In this document: positions 10,001 to 17,523 of the stretch, one piece after another | Numbering within the stretch: position 1 is the stretch's first letter | Layout: each line of letters starts with the position of its first letter | Origin: Sphingomonas ginsenosidimutans | GTDB lineage: Bacteria; Pseudomonadota; Alphaproteobacteria; Sphingomonadales; Sphingomonadaceae | Direction: 5' to 3' | DNA: 64,000 nucleotides | Assembly: GCF_002374835.1 (NCBI RefSeq) | Contig: NZ_NWVD01000001.1 | Span: 1,054,001-1,118,000 of the forward strand | Notes under the pieces: generated by a model | The model's input: only the letters and a program-made list of their open reading frames with translations | Told to the model about the DNA's origin: nothing | Database searches by the model: none | Program-made: the position numbers and the translations under genes

Positions 10001-10409
10001 CGCGCATCCGATGGTGCTGGTCAGCCTGAAGCTGACCGATGCGGCGGGCACGCTGTTGTCCGAAAACTTCTATTGGCGCGGGCGCGATGCGGCGTCGTAT
10101 CGCGCGCTGGACACGCTGGCGCCCGCGACGCTGACGGCGCGGATGGCGGGCGGCGCAGTCGACGGTACCGACCGGGTGGTGACGGTGACGCTGGCCAACA
10201 GCGGGCAGGTGCCGGCGCTGAACACCAAGCTGACGCTGGTGGACGCGAAGGGCGAGCGGATCCTGCCGGCGTTCTACAGCGACAATTATGTCGCGCTGCT
10301 GCCCGGCGAGACCAAGGTGGTGACGATCCGCTACCCCGCCACGGTGAGCGCCGCGCCGGAGGTGACGATGCGCGGGTGGAATGTGGCGACGGCGAAGGTC
10401 GGGCGGTGA
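7005..10409 (+). CDS. Exported GH2 beta-glycosidase with N-terminal LamG-like domain
   Basis: The start is GTG at 7005 with GGGAGG upstream; the product is 1134 residues with a signal peptide ending near AGAE. Residues about 40-195 resemble a LamG/concanavalin-like domain (SFSVWIKAD..., WTQVTASSDG..., TLYVDGRRVA). A full GH2 architecture follows: jelly-roll sugar-binding domain (WYRTSFTVP, GWDWIPGIRDRNTG), immunoglobulin-like domain and a barrel. E748 in WFGRNEG fits the acid/base and E806 in FSVETGTPS fits the nucleophile. Closest in style are beta-mannosidase and exo-beta-glucosaminidase-type GH2 enzymes. It probably works in the periplasm. Its stop lies 10 bases before the esterase start, suggesting an operon. 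Substrate is open. Confidence 0.85.
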   Translation: MTGWSRKAALLLAAAVVMAGPAGAEVPANGGPYNAEFLPGGIGIERAIGGDERVAAAGAPYSFSVWIKADARQAGDVPLIALGEARALTLKDGRLTWRDGAATIAGPVLTPGRWTQVTASSDGTRGTLYVDGRRVAQTALASTRTMATLHVARALPGAVHFGGTLVGATLHDDALTAQQVTASVRARPDFANVQLWQVGQGWLFQKSANIGMTQQQDAWTLPQSNGDAAYSAPVAKPLPTAPAVQPTAAGRWQINGWQLAAAPEVSGDGATLSRPGRASGTWRAATVPGTVLQTLVDRGVYPDPYYGLNNLKIPESLARQDYWYRTSFTVPTEAAGRKLTLVFGGINYAAEVWANGQKLGTTRGAFIRGQFDYMPVAGENVIAVKVSPPPHPGIPHEQSVKAGVGENGGQLAIDGPTFVATEGWDWIPGIRDRNTGLWRPVELVAHGNVRILDPHVVTDLPLPRTDVADVYVTVPIENDGAAAPVTVKVAFEGVEATKQVTAPAGRSEVRFTPAEFAQLKVANPVLWWPNGYGDAHLYHATYQVRDAGGVSDVKSGRFGIREVSYDLSLFDAKGALRRVNVQTTNGALAGQKLIDVRHAAIKQSPTGWAESLTPAGETSAAVTPITETLPEPHLTIRVNGVRIAARGGNWGMDDAMKRISYDRLAPYFRLQKEAHMNVIRNWMGTNTEEEFYDLADENGMMVLNDFWQSTQNFQIEPDDAALFLANARDTIARYRNHPSIILWFGRNEGVPYPTLNEGLDDAVFELDGTRWFTGSSNVINLQGSGPYNYRPPVGYFTDLATGFSVETGTPSLSTAESIASYVPKGDRWPLGDVLAYHDWHFGGNGDTKTFMQTLDTMFGAGRDFADFERKAQMMNLETHKAMYEGFLGHLWTKNSGRLLWMTHPAWPSNAWQIYSWDYDTHAAYYGAKKAAEPVHLQLNLPGNELVVLNTTQGDLKGLTATTRVVGLDNAELFTRTDRLDALSNRATPLAAVPLESLYAAHPMVLVSLKLTDAAGTLLSENFYWRGRDAASYRALDTLAPATLTARMAGGAVDGTDRVVTVTLANSGQVPALNTKLTLVDAKGERILPAFYSDNYVALLPGETKVVTIRYPATVSAAPEVTMRGWNVATAKVGR

Positions 10410-10419
10410 GGATCGCCCG

Positions 10420-11841
10420 GTGAGGATCGTAGCGGCGGCGGCGCTGCTCTGGGCCGCGCCGGCGGCGGCGCAGGTGGCCGACACCACCGCCGGACCGGTG
10501 CGCGGAGTGACCGAGGGGGGGCTGACCGAGGGGAAGCGGATCGTGTTCCGCGGCATCCCCTTCGCCGCGCCGCCGCTGGGCGCACTCCGCTGGACGCCGC
10601 CCGCGCCGGTGGCGCGGTGGCGGGGCGTGCGCGATGCGCGGCGGCCCGCGCGCGCGTGCATCCAGCAGGATCATGGCTGGAACCGCGCTGACCATGCGTT
10701 CCGCGCCGAAGACTGCCTGACGCTGGACGTCGGGACCGCCGCGCTGTCCGGGCGGCGGCCGGTGCTGGTGTGGATCCACGGCGGGGGCAATTATGCCGGT
10801 TCGCCGGGCGACATGGCGGCGGGGCCGCTGGTCGACCGCGGGATCGTGGTGGTCGGCGTCCGCTACCGGCTGGGCGCGCTGGGGTTCCTGGTGCGGCGCG
10901 GGGTGGCGGGCGGCAACTGGGCGTTGCAGGACCAGATTGCGGCGCTGCGCTGGGTCCGCGCGAATATCGCGCGGTTCGGCGGCGATCCCGGGCGGGTGAC
11001 GATCGCGGGCGAAAGCGCGGGGGCGCAGGACGTCGGGCTGTTGCTGGCGGCACCCGCGGCGCGCGGGCTGTTCGCGCGCGCGATCCTGGGCAGCGGGACG
11101 CCGGGGTTCGGCATCCCGTGGCGGTCGCGCGGTGCGGCGGAGCGGATGGGCGCGCCGCTCGCGACGATGCGGCGGGCGGGAGCGGACGATGTGTTCGCCG
11201 CCGGGGAGCGGCTGGCCGATCCGCTGCTGGCGGGGCAGGATTATCGCTGGCTGCGCACGACGATCGACGGCGTGGTGCTGCCACGCGCGCCGGACCGGCT
11301 GCTCGCCGAGGCGCCGGCGCGCGACGTGATGATCGGCACCAATGCGTTCGAACTGGACCTGCCCGGCGGCGCGGGGCAGCGCGACCGGTTCATCGTGCAG
11401 AGCTATGGCGCGAAGGCGCCGCTCGCGCGCGCCTATTACCGGCTCGACCGGCCCGCGCCGCCCGCCGATCCGCGGCGCGGCACCCGCGACCAGCAGATCG
11501 CGACCGACGCGACCTTCGGTTGCCCGGCGCAGCGGCTGGCGCGGCTGCTGGCCGGCCGGGGTGCGCGGGTGTGGTCGTACCGCTTCGACGGATCGGACGA
11601 CGGCGGAATGACCCGCCATTCGGCGGAACTGCCCTACATCTACGGCGGGAAGCCGATCGGCGGGGTGGCGGTGATGGATTACTGGGCGAACTTCATCCGC
11701 ACCGGCGACCCCAATGGCGGCGCGCTGCCGCGCTGGCCGGCGTTCGACGCGGCGGGCAGCCGGATCGAGATCGACAATCAGGGTGTACGCGCGGCCCGCG
11801 AGGCGACGGGCGGCATCTGTCAGTGGAGTGACACGTTATGA
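10420..11841 (+). CDS. Exported type B carboxylesterase
   Basis: The start is the GTG at 10420, giving 473 residues and an immediate signal peptide (RIVAAAALLWAAPAAAQ). Type B carboxylesterase marks are present: FRGIPFAAPPLG, EDCLTLDV, WIHGGGN oxyanion region, and the nucleophile elbow GESAGA with S199. These alpha/beta hydrolases cleave carboxylic esters. Between a GH2 glycosidase and an SGNH esterase it may strip acyl groups from plant-type glycans, an inference from position. Its stop overlaps the next start by four bases (ATGA). Confidence 0.88.
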   Translation: MRIVAAAALLWAAPAAAQVADTTAGPVRGVTEGGLTEGKRIVFRGIPFAAPPLGALRWTPPAPVARWRGVRDARRPARACIQQDHGWNRADHAFRAEDCLTLDVGTAALSGRRPVLVWIHGGGNYAGSPGDMAAGPLVDRGIVVVGVRYRLGALGFLVRRGVAGGNWALQDQIAALRWVRANIARFGGDPGRVTIAGESAGAQDVGLLLAAPAARGLFARAILGSGTPGFGIPWRSRGAAERMGAPLATMRRAGADDVFAAGERLADPLLAGQDYRWLRTTIDGVVLPRAPDRLLAEAPARDVMIGTNAFELDLPGGAGQRDRFIVQSYGAKAPLARAYYRLDRPAPPADPRRGTRDQQIATDATFGCPAQRLARLLAGRGARVWSYRFDGSDDGGMTRHSAELPYIYGGKPIGGVAVMDYWANFIRTGDPNGGALPRWPAFDAAGSRIEIDNQGVRAAREATGGICQWSDTL

Positions 11842-12548
11842 TCGACCGGCGGGGATTGTTCGGGGCAGCGGCGCTGGCGGGCGTCGCCGCCGCCATTCCG
11901 GCGCGGGCGGACGATGCGGCGGATGCGCGGCTTAAGACCGACTGGCCGTGGCTGGGGCGCTATGCCGAGGACAACCGGCGGCTGATCGCGTCGGGCGCGC
12001 GCACCGGCATCGTCTTCATGGGCGACTCGATCACCCAGGGGTGGATCGACAAGCGGCCGGGGTTCTTCACCGCGGGCCGCGTCGATCGCGGGATCGGCGG
12101 GCAGACCACGCCGCAGATGCTGTGCCGGATGATGGCCGACGTCGTCGCGCTGAAGCCGAAGGTGCTCCACCTGATGGCCGGGACGAACGATATCGCGGGC
12201 AATACCGGGCCGATGACGATCGCGCAGACGCAGGACAATCTGCTCGCGATGGCGCAGCTGGCGCGCGCGAACCATATCTGCGTCCTGCTGGCATCGGTGC
12301 CGCCGGCGGCGAACTTTCCGTGGCGGCCGGGGCTGGAGACGGTCGCGCCGATCCGCGCCATCAACAACTGGCTGGCGCGCACCGCGCCCGCACTGGGCGC
12401 GACGTTCGTCGATTACACGCCGGTGCTGGCCACGCCCGAGGGGGGCATGAAGCCGGGCCTTGCCTATGACGGGGTGCACCCGACTGCGGCGGGATACGAT
12501 GCGATGGCGGGCGTGCTGGAACCGGTGCTGAAGCGGCTGGGCGTCTAG
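11838..12548 (+). CDS. Exported SGNH/GDSL-family esterase
   Basis: A 236-residue protein overlapping the esterase stop by four bases. An RRG-containing hydrophobic leader (MIDRRGLFGAAALAG...) suggests export, possibly by Tat. SGNH blocks are visible: GDSIT with S64, a Gly-containing GIGGQTTPQ block, MAGTNDI with the block III Asn, and DGVHPT with D211 and H214. The family includes acetylxylan esterases, platelet-activating-factor acetylhydrolase-like enzymes and other carbohydrate deacylases. The position suggests a glycan deacetylase. It ends the gene set that starts with the GH2 gene. Confidence 0.88.
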   Translation: MIDRRGLFGAAALAGVAAAIPARADDAADARLKTDWPWLGRYAEDNRRLIASGARTGIVFMGDSITQGWIDKRPGFFTAGRVDRGIGGQTTPQMLCRMMADVVALKPKVLHLMAGTNDIAGNTGPMTIAQTQDNLLAMAQLARANHICVLLASVPPAANFPWRPGLETVAPIRAINNWLARTAPALGATFVDYTPVLATPEGGMKPGLAYDGVHPTAAGYDAMAGVLEPVLKRLGV

Positions 12549-12574
12549 CGGTTCGCGCGATACAGGCTGCGCGG

Positions 12575-12997
12575 ATGACGGACGATCGGGGATGGGGGCG
12601 GCCCGCCGGGGCGGCGAGCGAGCGCGCGGCATCGCGCGCGCAGGAACGAATCGCGGCGGCCGAGGCGCGCACCGCCGAGCGCCAGGCGCAGCGCGAGGCC
12701 GGGCAGCGCGAGCGCGAGGCGGCGCGCGCCGCCCGCCGCGCCGAGGAGGACCAGCGCCGCGCCGCGCGGCTGGAGGAGCGTAGCGAGGAACGCGACGCGC
12801 GCCCGCGCCGCCGCGCATCGGGCGCACTGGCGCGCACCGGCGAGGAGCGCGTGGTGCGCGACACCCGCCATTACGCGACCAACGTCGATCACGGACGGAT
12901 CATCGAACTGGCGCGCCGCGGTGCGACGGTGCCGGGACTGGCGAGCGTGTTCGGCCTGCCCGAGGAGGAGATCACGCGAATCCTGGCAGCGGGGTGA
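12575..12997 (+). CDS. Charged coiled-coil protein with helix-turn-helix-like tail, unknown function
   Basis: A 140-residue protein I do not recognise. Residues about 13-95 are almost entirely Ala, Arg, Glu and Gln (ASERAASRAQERIAAAEART...), predicting one long charged coiled coil. The last 40 residues are different: HGRIIELARRGATVPGLASVFGLPEEEITRILAAG reads in three short pieces like a small helix-turn-helix, similar in flavour to Sigma-70 region 4 or resolvase-type tails. There is no signal peptide. It starts 27 bases after the SGNH gene and may simply be the last gene of that run. The opposite strand is also open here, so coding strand rests on residue composition and context. Confidence 0.55.
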   Translation: MTDDRGWGRPAGAASERAASRAQERIAAAEARTAERQAQREAGQREREAARAARRAEEDQRRAARLEERSEERDARPRRRASGALARTGEERVVRDTRHYATNVDHGRIIELARRGATVPGLASVFGLPEEEITRILAAG

Positions 12998-13016
12998 TGT
13001 GCAGGTTTCTGCACAT
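12997..13016. terminator. Short stem-loop after the coiled-coil gene
   Basis: ATGTGCAG at 12997-13004 pairs perfectly with CTGCACAT at 13009-13016 around a GTTT loop, starting at the last base of the preceding stop codon. No T-run follows. It may end the upstream transcript. Confidence 0.4.
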
Positions 13017-13077
13017 CGTGGCCGATCGTCTGTGTCGATCGCTGCACGCCCCGCGCGCGCGATCATGGCTATATCAT

Positions 13078-13087
13078 TGATATATCA
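13078..13087. promoter_or_regulatory. AT-rich palindrome upstream of dctA
   Basis: TGATATATCA is a perfect ten-base palindrome in an AT-rich patch (13066-13100) of an otherwise GC-rich 207-base intergenic region, about 118 bases before dctA. It could be promoter or operator sequence; no regulator is assigned. Confidence 0.3.
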
Positions 13088-13204
13088 GGAATGATGTAAA
13101 TCGCGCGACAGGGTTGGTGGCGGGGGACTGCGTCGGCAGACTGATGCGATCCCGCGCACTCGGACAGAAGAAGCGCCGGGCCCGACGACGAGAGGATCCT
13201 GCCC

Positions 13205-14545
13205 ATGGCACTTCACCCAAGCCCCGCCTTCGAGAGCGCGCCCGCCGGCGTGCGCCCGTGGTATACTCACCTGTACGTGCAGGTCCTGATCGCGATCATC
13301 GCCGGTGTGGCGATCGGTCATTTCGCGCCGCACGTCGGCGAATCGCTGAAGCCGATCGGCGACGGGTTCATCAAGCTGGTGAAGATGATCATCGCGCCGG
13401 TGATCTTCCTGACGATCGTCACCGGCATCGCCGGGATGCGCGATCTGGCTGCGGTCGGCCGCGTCGCCGCGAAGGCTTTCGCCTATTTCCTCACCTTCTC
13501 CACGCTGGCGCTGGTGGTCGGCATGGTGGTGGGCAACGTGATCCGTCCGGGCGCGGGGATGAACATCAACCCGGCGACGCTGGATGGCAGCAAGATCGCC
13601 GAGTATGCCGAAAAGGCGCATGACACGACGCTGACCGGGTTCCTGCTCAACATCATTCCCGACACGTTCGTATCGGGGCTGAGCGAGGGCAACATTCTGC
13701 AGACGCTGTTCGTCGCGATCCTGTTCGGCATCGGCCTGGCGATGATCGGCGAACGCGGTGCGCGCGTCACCCATGCGCTGGAAGACCTGTCGCTGGCGGT
13801 GTTCAAGGTCGTCGCGATCCTGATGAAGGCCGCCCCGATCGGCGCATTCGGCGCGATGGCGTTCACGATCGGCAAGTACGGCGTCGGCACGCTGCTGAAC
13901 CTGGCGGCGCTGGTCGGCACCTTCTACCTGACGTCGCTGCTGTTCGTCATCGTGGTGCTGGGGCTGGTGGCGCGCGCCTGCGGTTTCTCGATCTTCAAGC
14001 TGATCGCCTATCTGAAGACCGAACTGCTGCTGGTGCTGGGCACGTCGTCGTCGGAAAGCGCGCTGCCGAGCCTGATCGAGAAGATGGAACGCGCCGGCTG
14101 CCCGAAGTCGATCGTCGGGCTGGTCGTGCCGACCGGCTATTCGTTCAACCTGGACGGCACCAACATCTACATGACGCTGGCGGCGCTGTTCATCGCGCAG
14201 GCGACCGGCGTGGAGCTGTCGATCGGGCAGCAGCTGCTGCTGCTGGCGGTGGCGATGCTGTCGTCGAAGGGCGCGGCGGGCGTGACCGGCGCGGGCTTCA
14301 TCACGCTGGCCGCGACGCTGTCGATCGTGCCGAGCGTGCCGGTGGCGGGCATGGCGCTGATCCTGGGCGTCGACCGGTTCATGTCGGAATGCCGCAGCCT
14401 GACCAACTTCATCGGCAATGCCGTGGCCACCGTGGTCGTCACCCGGTGGGAAGGCCGGCTGGACCAGTCGCGGTTCGATGCCGCGCTGGCCGGCCATGCG
14501 CCGCGCGTCGACCAGCTGCCGGCCGAGGCCATCCCGGCGGAATGA
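13205..14545 (+). CDS. dctA: C4-dicarboxylate/cation symporter DctA
   Basis: A 446-residue inner-membrane protein of the dicarboxylate/amino acid:cation symporter family. The start ATG at 13205 has a GAGAGGA ribosome site. Family signatures include [18 protein letters not shown] near the N-terminus, the serine-rich re-entrant loop [12 protein letters not shown], and the NLDGTNIYM substrate-binding motif. DctA takes up succinate, fumarate and malate with protons or sodium for use in the citric acid cycle. No dctBD-type regulators are adjacent. Glutamate/aspartate carriers are close relatives, but length and sequence favour DctA. Confidence 0.9.
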   Translation: MALHPSPAFESAPAGVRPWYTHLYVQVLIAIIAGVAIGHFAPHVGESLKPIGDGFIKLVKMIIAPVIFLTIVTGIAGMRDLAAVGRVAAKAFAYFLTFSTLALVVGMVVGNVIRPGAGMNINPATLDGSKIAEYAEKAHDTTLTGFLLNIIPDTFVSGLSEGNILQTLFVAILFGIGLAMIGERGARVTHALEDLSLAVFKVVAILMKAAPIGAFGAMAFTIGKYGVGTLLNLAALVGTFYLTSLLFVIVVLGLVARACGFSIFKLIAYLKTELLLVLGTSSSESALPSLIEKMERAGCPKSIVGLVVPTGYSFNLDGTNIYMTLAALFIAQATGVELSIGQQLLLLAVAMLSSKGAAGVTGAGFITLAATLSIVPSVPVAGMALILGVDRFMSECRSLTNFIGNAVATVVVTRWEGRLDQSRFDAALAGHAPRVDQLPAEAIPAE

Positions 14546-14658
14546 CCGACGCGCTCTAAGGACGCGATTAAGGTCTTTCGGCTAAAGGCGGGACGTGGGG
14601 GGCGAACGGCCCGCCGGTCCCGCCGCCTCCACCAAAAAGACGATCAAGGGCATTCACC

Positions 14659-16179
14659 ATGATGAACCGTATGGCGCGCCGCCTGGCCGGCGCCGCCCCC
14701 CTGGCGCTGTGCCTGGTTGCGGGCGCGACGATCACGGCACCCGACGCCGCCGCGCAGACGATCCCCCCCAAGGACGGCCAGCCGAGCACGGCCGCCGCCA
14801 ACCCCACTGCGAACGATTATCCGGTCGACGGCATGGGCGACGGCGTGACCAGCGGGGGGTACAACCAGTCGCGCTGGGCCGAGGACTGGACGAAACTGCG
14901 CGACCCCAAGAAGCGCGACGATCCGATCGACCGGCTGAAGTTCATCCCGATCGCGGGTGACGGCGACACGTATCTGACGCTGTCGGGCGAGTTCCGCCTG
15001 CGCGCGAACCATATCACCAATCCCGACCTGCGCGACCGGCGCGCGCAGCGGCAGGACATCAACCGGATCGTCGGCGCTGCCGACCTGCACATCGGCGATC
15101 ACCTGCGCTTCTTCGGCGAATTGGCGCATGGCGGGCTGTCCGGTGTCGAGCTGGGCACGCGATTGCCGCAGCTAAAGAACGCGCTGGTCGTCCAGCAATC
15201 GTTCGTCGACCTGACCGGGGATGTCGGCGGCGCTCATCTGGGCGTGCGGTACGGGCGCCAGACGTTCGCCGACGGCCCCAATCTGATGGTGGTGCCGCGC
15301 GACAACAACACGATCTTCACCGTATTCAACGGCGCGCGCGTGTGGGCGCGGGGCACCAAGGTGCGGGCCGACGCCTTCGATTTCTACACCACGCGACTGG
15401 GCGTGAACGGCACGGGCGACGACCTGATCGATCGCGGGCGGCGGTTCAGCGGGATTTCCACCGGCATCGTGGTGCCGCGCGACTGGTTCGGCGGATCGAA
15501 GCTGTTCTTCGACCCGTTCGTATGGCGGCTGCGCAACGATGCCGCCTCGTGGGGCGGACGGACGCAGCGCGAGGAGCGGATGTTCTACGGCCTGCACCTG
15601 TATGGCGACGTCGGGCCGGTCAACGTCGATTACACCGTCCAGCATCAGGGCGGCAGTTTTGGCAACCAGGACATCTCGGCCTGGCTGATCTTCGCGGCGC
15701 AAAGCTATCGCCTGGGCAAGGGGCGTACCGCGCCGCGGATCGGGTTCCACGCCGATTATGCCAGCGGCGGCGGTTCCTATGACGGCGGCACGCTGCGCAC
15801 GTCGCTGGCGCCGTTCGGCAACAACATCTATTACAGCTACCAGCTGTACGCGACGCCGACGAACCTGATCGCGCTGGCGCCGAACGTGACGTTCAACCCG
15901 ATCCCGAAGATGCGCGTGGCGCTGGAATATCAGGCATCGTGGCGCGCGACCGAGACCGATGCGGTGTACCGCGCCAACGGCACCCCCTTTGCCGGCACGC
16001 AGAATATCCGCGGCGACCGCAAGATCGCGGACACGCTGCGCGCGCAGCTGGTGTGGAGCTTCACGCCGCGGGTGTCGTTCACCGGGCGGTACGAACATCT
16101 GATCGCGGGGCCGTCGCTGACGCGGGCGGGGTTCCGCAGCTCCGACTTCCTGGCGGGGTGGCTGAGCTTCCGCTTCTGA
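14659..16179 (+). CDS. Alginate-export-family outer-membrane porin
   Basis: A 506-residue protein with a signal peptide ending near AAAQT. The mature part alternates short beta strands rich in Gly, Asp and aromatic residues, starting with YLTLSGEFRLRANH and ending in an outer-membrane type FLAGWLSFRF C-terminus. It fits the alginate_exp (AlgE-like) family, common in sphingomonads and pseudomonads as substrate channels. The start is one of two adjacent ATGs (14659 or 14662). It sits alone, 113 bases after dctA and convergent with the sugar carrier. Substrate is unknown, and alginate itself is not implied. Confidence 0.8.
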   Translation: MMNRMARRLAGAAPLALCLVAGATITAPDAAAQTIPPKDGQPSTAAANPTANDYPVDGMGDGVTSGGYNQSRWAEDWTKLRDPKKRDDPIDRLKFIPIAGDGDTYLTLSGEFRLRANHITNPDLRDRRAQRQDINRIVGAADLHIGDHLRFFGELAHGGLSGVELGTRLPQLKNALVVQQSFVDLTGDVGGAHLGVRYGRQTFADGPNLMVVPRDNNTIFTVFNGARVWARGTKVRADAFDFYTTRLGVNGTGDDLIDRGRRFSGISTGIVVPRDWFGGSKLFFDPFVWRLRNDAASWGGRTQREERMFYGLHLYGDVGPVNVDYTVQHQGGSFGNQDISAWLIFAAQSYRLGKGRTAPRIGFHADYASGGGSYDGGTLRTSLAPFGNNIYYSYQLYATPTNLIALAPNVTFNPIPKMRVALEYQASWRATETDAVYRANGTPFAGTQNIRGDRKIADTLRAQLVWSFTPRVSFTGRYEHLIAGPSLTRAGFRSSDFLAGWLSFRF

Positions 16180-16209
16180 TCGGACACGGTCCGGGGCGGG
16201 GAGCGGCGA

Positions 16210-17523
16210 TCAGGCGGGCGAGGCCTGCGCCGTGCCCCGCCCGACCAGCACGGTGGCGGCCGCGCCCGCCAGCATCAGCACGCCGGCGACCAGCACCATC
16301 GCGCGCGCATCGCCGCCCAGCAGCGGGCGGTAGAACAGCGGCACCGTCAGGCTTTCGATCATCATCGGAATGACGATGAACATGTTGAAGATGCCCATAT
16401 AGACGCCGTTGCGTTCGGGCGGGATCATCCCCGTCAGCATGATATACGGATTGCCCATCATGCTGGCCCAGCCGATGCCGATGCCGATCATCGCTACGAA
16501 CAGCCCCGCCTGGGTCGGGATGCCGGGGATCGCCAGCATCGCCCCGCCTGATGCCGCCAGGCACGCGGCATGGACATGCTTGGCGCCGAAACGGCGCGCC
16601 AGCGGCACCAGCAGCAGCGCGGCGACGAACGCGACCGCATTGTAGAAGGCGCCGAGCTGCCCGACGGTCAGCACGGTATCGCGAAACGCGGTGCTGGCGG
16701 TATCGGCGGTGCCGTGCAGCGAGCGCGCCAGCGCGAAGGCGATGAACTGCCAATAGGCGAACATCGCATACCATTGGCACAGCATCGCCAGTGCCAGCTG
16801 GCGCATCGGGCGCGGCATTTCGACGATCGCGGCCTTCAGGTCCGCCAGCGCGCCGCGCAGGGTGAGCGGATCGGCGGCGAGCCGCGCCTGCTCCTCCGGT
16901 GGCAGCGGCAGTTCACGCACGCGCAGCACCGACCACAGGATCGTCGACAGCGACAGCACCGCGCCGATGATGAAGGCGATGCGCGTGATATCGGGGATGC
17001 CGTTGGCGTCGACCGCATCCTTGTCGAACCCGATCCACACCATCAGCGACGGCGCGAGATAGGACAAGGTCTGCGCCAGCCCGGTGAACGCCGATTGCGT
17101 CAGAAAGCCGACCGGCAGCTGATCGGGGGCGAGCCGGTCGCCGACATAGGCGCGATACGGCTCCATCGTGACGTTGTTGGCGGCATCCAGCACCCACAAC
17201 AGGCTGGCGGCCATCCACAAAGTGCGGCTGTACGGCATCGCGAACAGGCACAGGCTGCACAGCACCGCGCCGATGAGGAAATAGGGGGTGCGCCGCCCCA
17301 GCCGGGTGTTCGTCCGGTCGCTCATCGCACCGATCAGCGGCTGGACCAGCAGCCCGGTCATCGGCCCGGCGAGCCACAGGAGCGGCAGGCTCGCCTCGTC
17401 CGCGCCGAGATAGCCGTAGATCGGCGCCATGTTCGCCTGTTGCAGCCCGAACGAGAATTGCAGGCCGAGGAAGCCGAGGTTCATCTCGACGATCCGCGCC
17501 AGCGACAGCCGGGGCCGGTTCAT
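16210..17523 (-). CDS. MFS sugar carrier, SLC45/GPH-like (sucrose or maltose type)
   Basis: A 437-residue membrane protein starting at the ATG at 17523, which overlaps the amylosucrase stop by four bases. It shows twelve predicted helices, an early [13 protein letters not shown] helix, a loop with [15 protein letters not shown], and [18 protein letters not shown] late in the protein. These are typical of bacterial SLC45-like carriers found with TonB receptors and amylosucrases in Xanthomonas (SuxC), Caulobacter and sphingomonads. It probably imports sucrose from the periplasm. Overlap with the amylosucrase gene gives coupled uptake and breakdown. Confidence 0.85.
   Translation of the reverse strand: MNRPRLSLARIVEMNLGFLGLQFSFGLQQANMAPIYGYLGADEASLPLLWLAGPMTGLLVQPLIGAMSDRTNTRLGRRTPYFLIGAVLCSLCLFAMPYSRTLWMAASLLWVLDAANNVTMEPYRAYVGDRLAPDQLPVGFLTQSAFTGLAQTLSYLAPSLMVWIGFDKDAVDANGIPDITRIAFIIGAVLSLSTILWSVLRVRELPLPPEEQARLAADPLTLRGALADLKAAIVEMPRPMRQLALAMLCQWYAMFAYWQFIAFALARSLHGTADTASTAFRDTVLTVGQLGAFYNAVAFVAALLLVPLARRFGAKHVHAACLAASGGAMLAIPGIPTQAGLFVAMIGIGIGWASMMGNPYIMLTGMIPPERNGVYMGIFNMFIVIPMMIESLTVPLFYRPLLGGDARAMVLVAGVLMLAGAAATVLVGRGTAQASPA

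Noticed and set aside
7272..10661. An 1129-codon minus-strand open frame opposite the GH2 gene
   Set aside because: No domain is visible, no ribosome site is present and the plus-strand GH2 motifs and catalytic residues are convincing.
12545..13066. Minus-strand open frame opposite the charged coiled-coil gene
   Set aside because: It starts inside the intergenic hairpin region, has no ribosome site and gives an Arg/Ala-rich shadow; the plus-strand frame has a structured tail.
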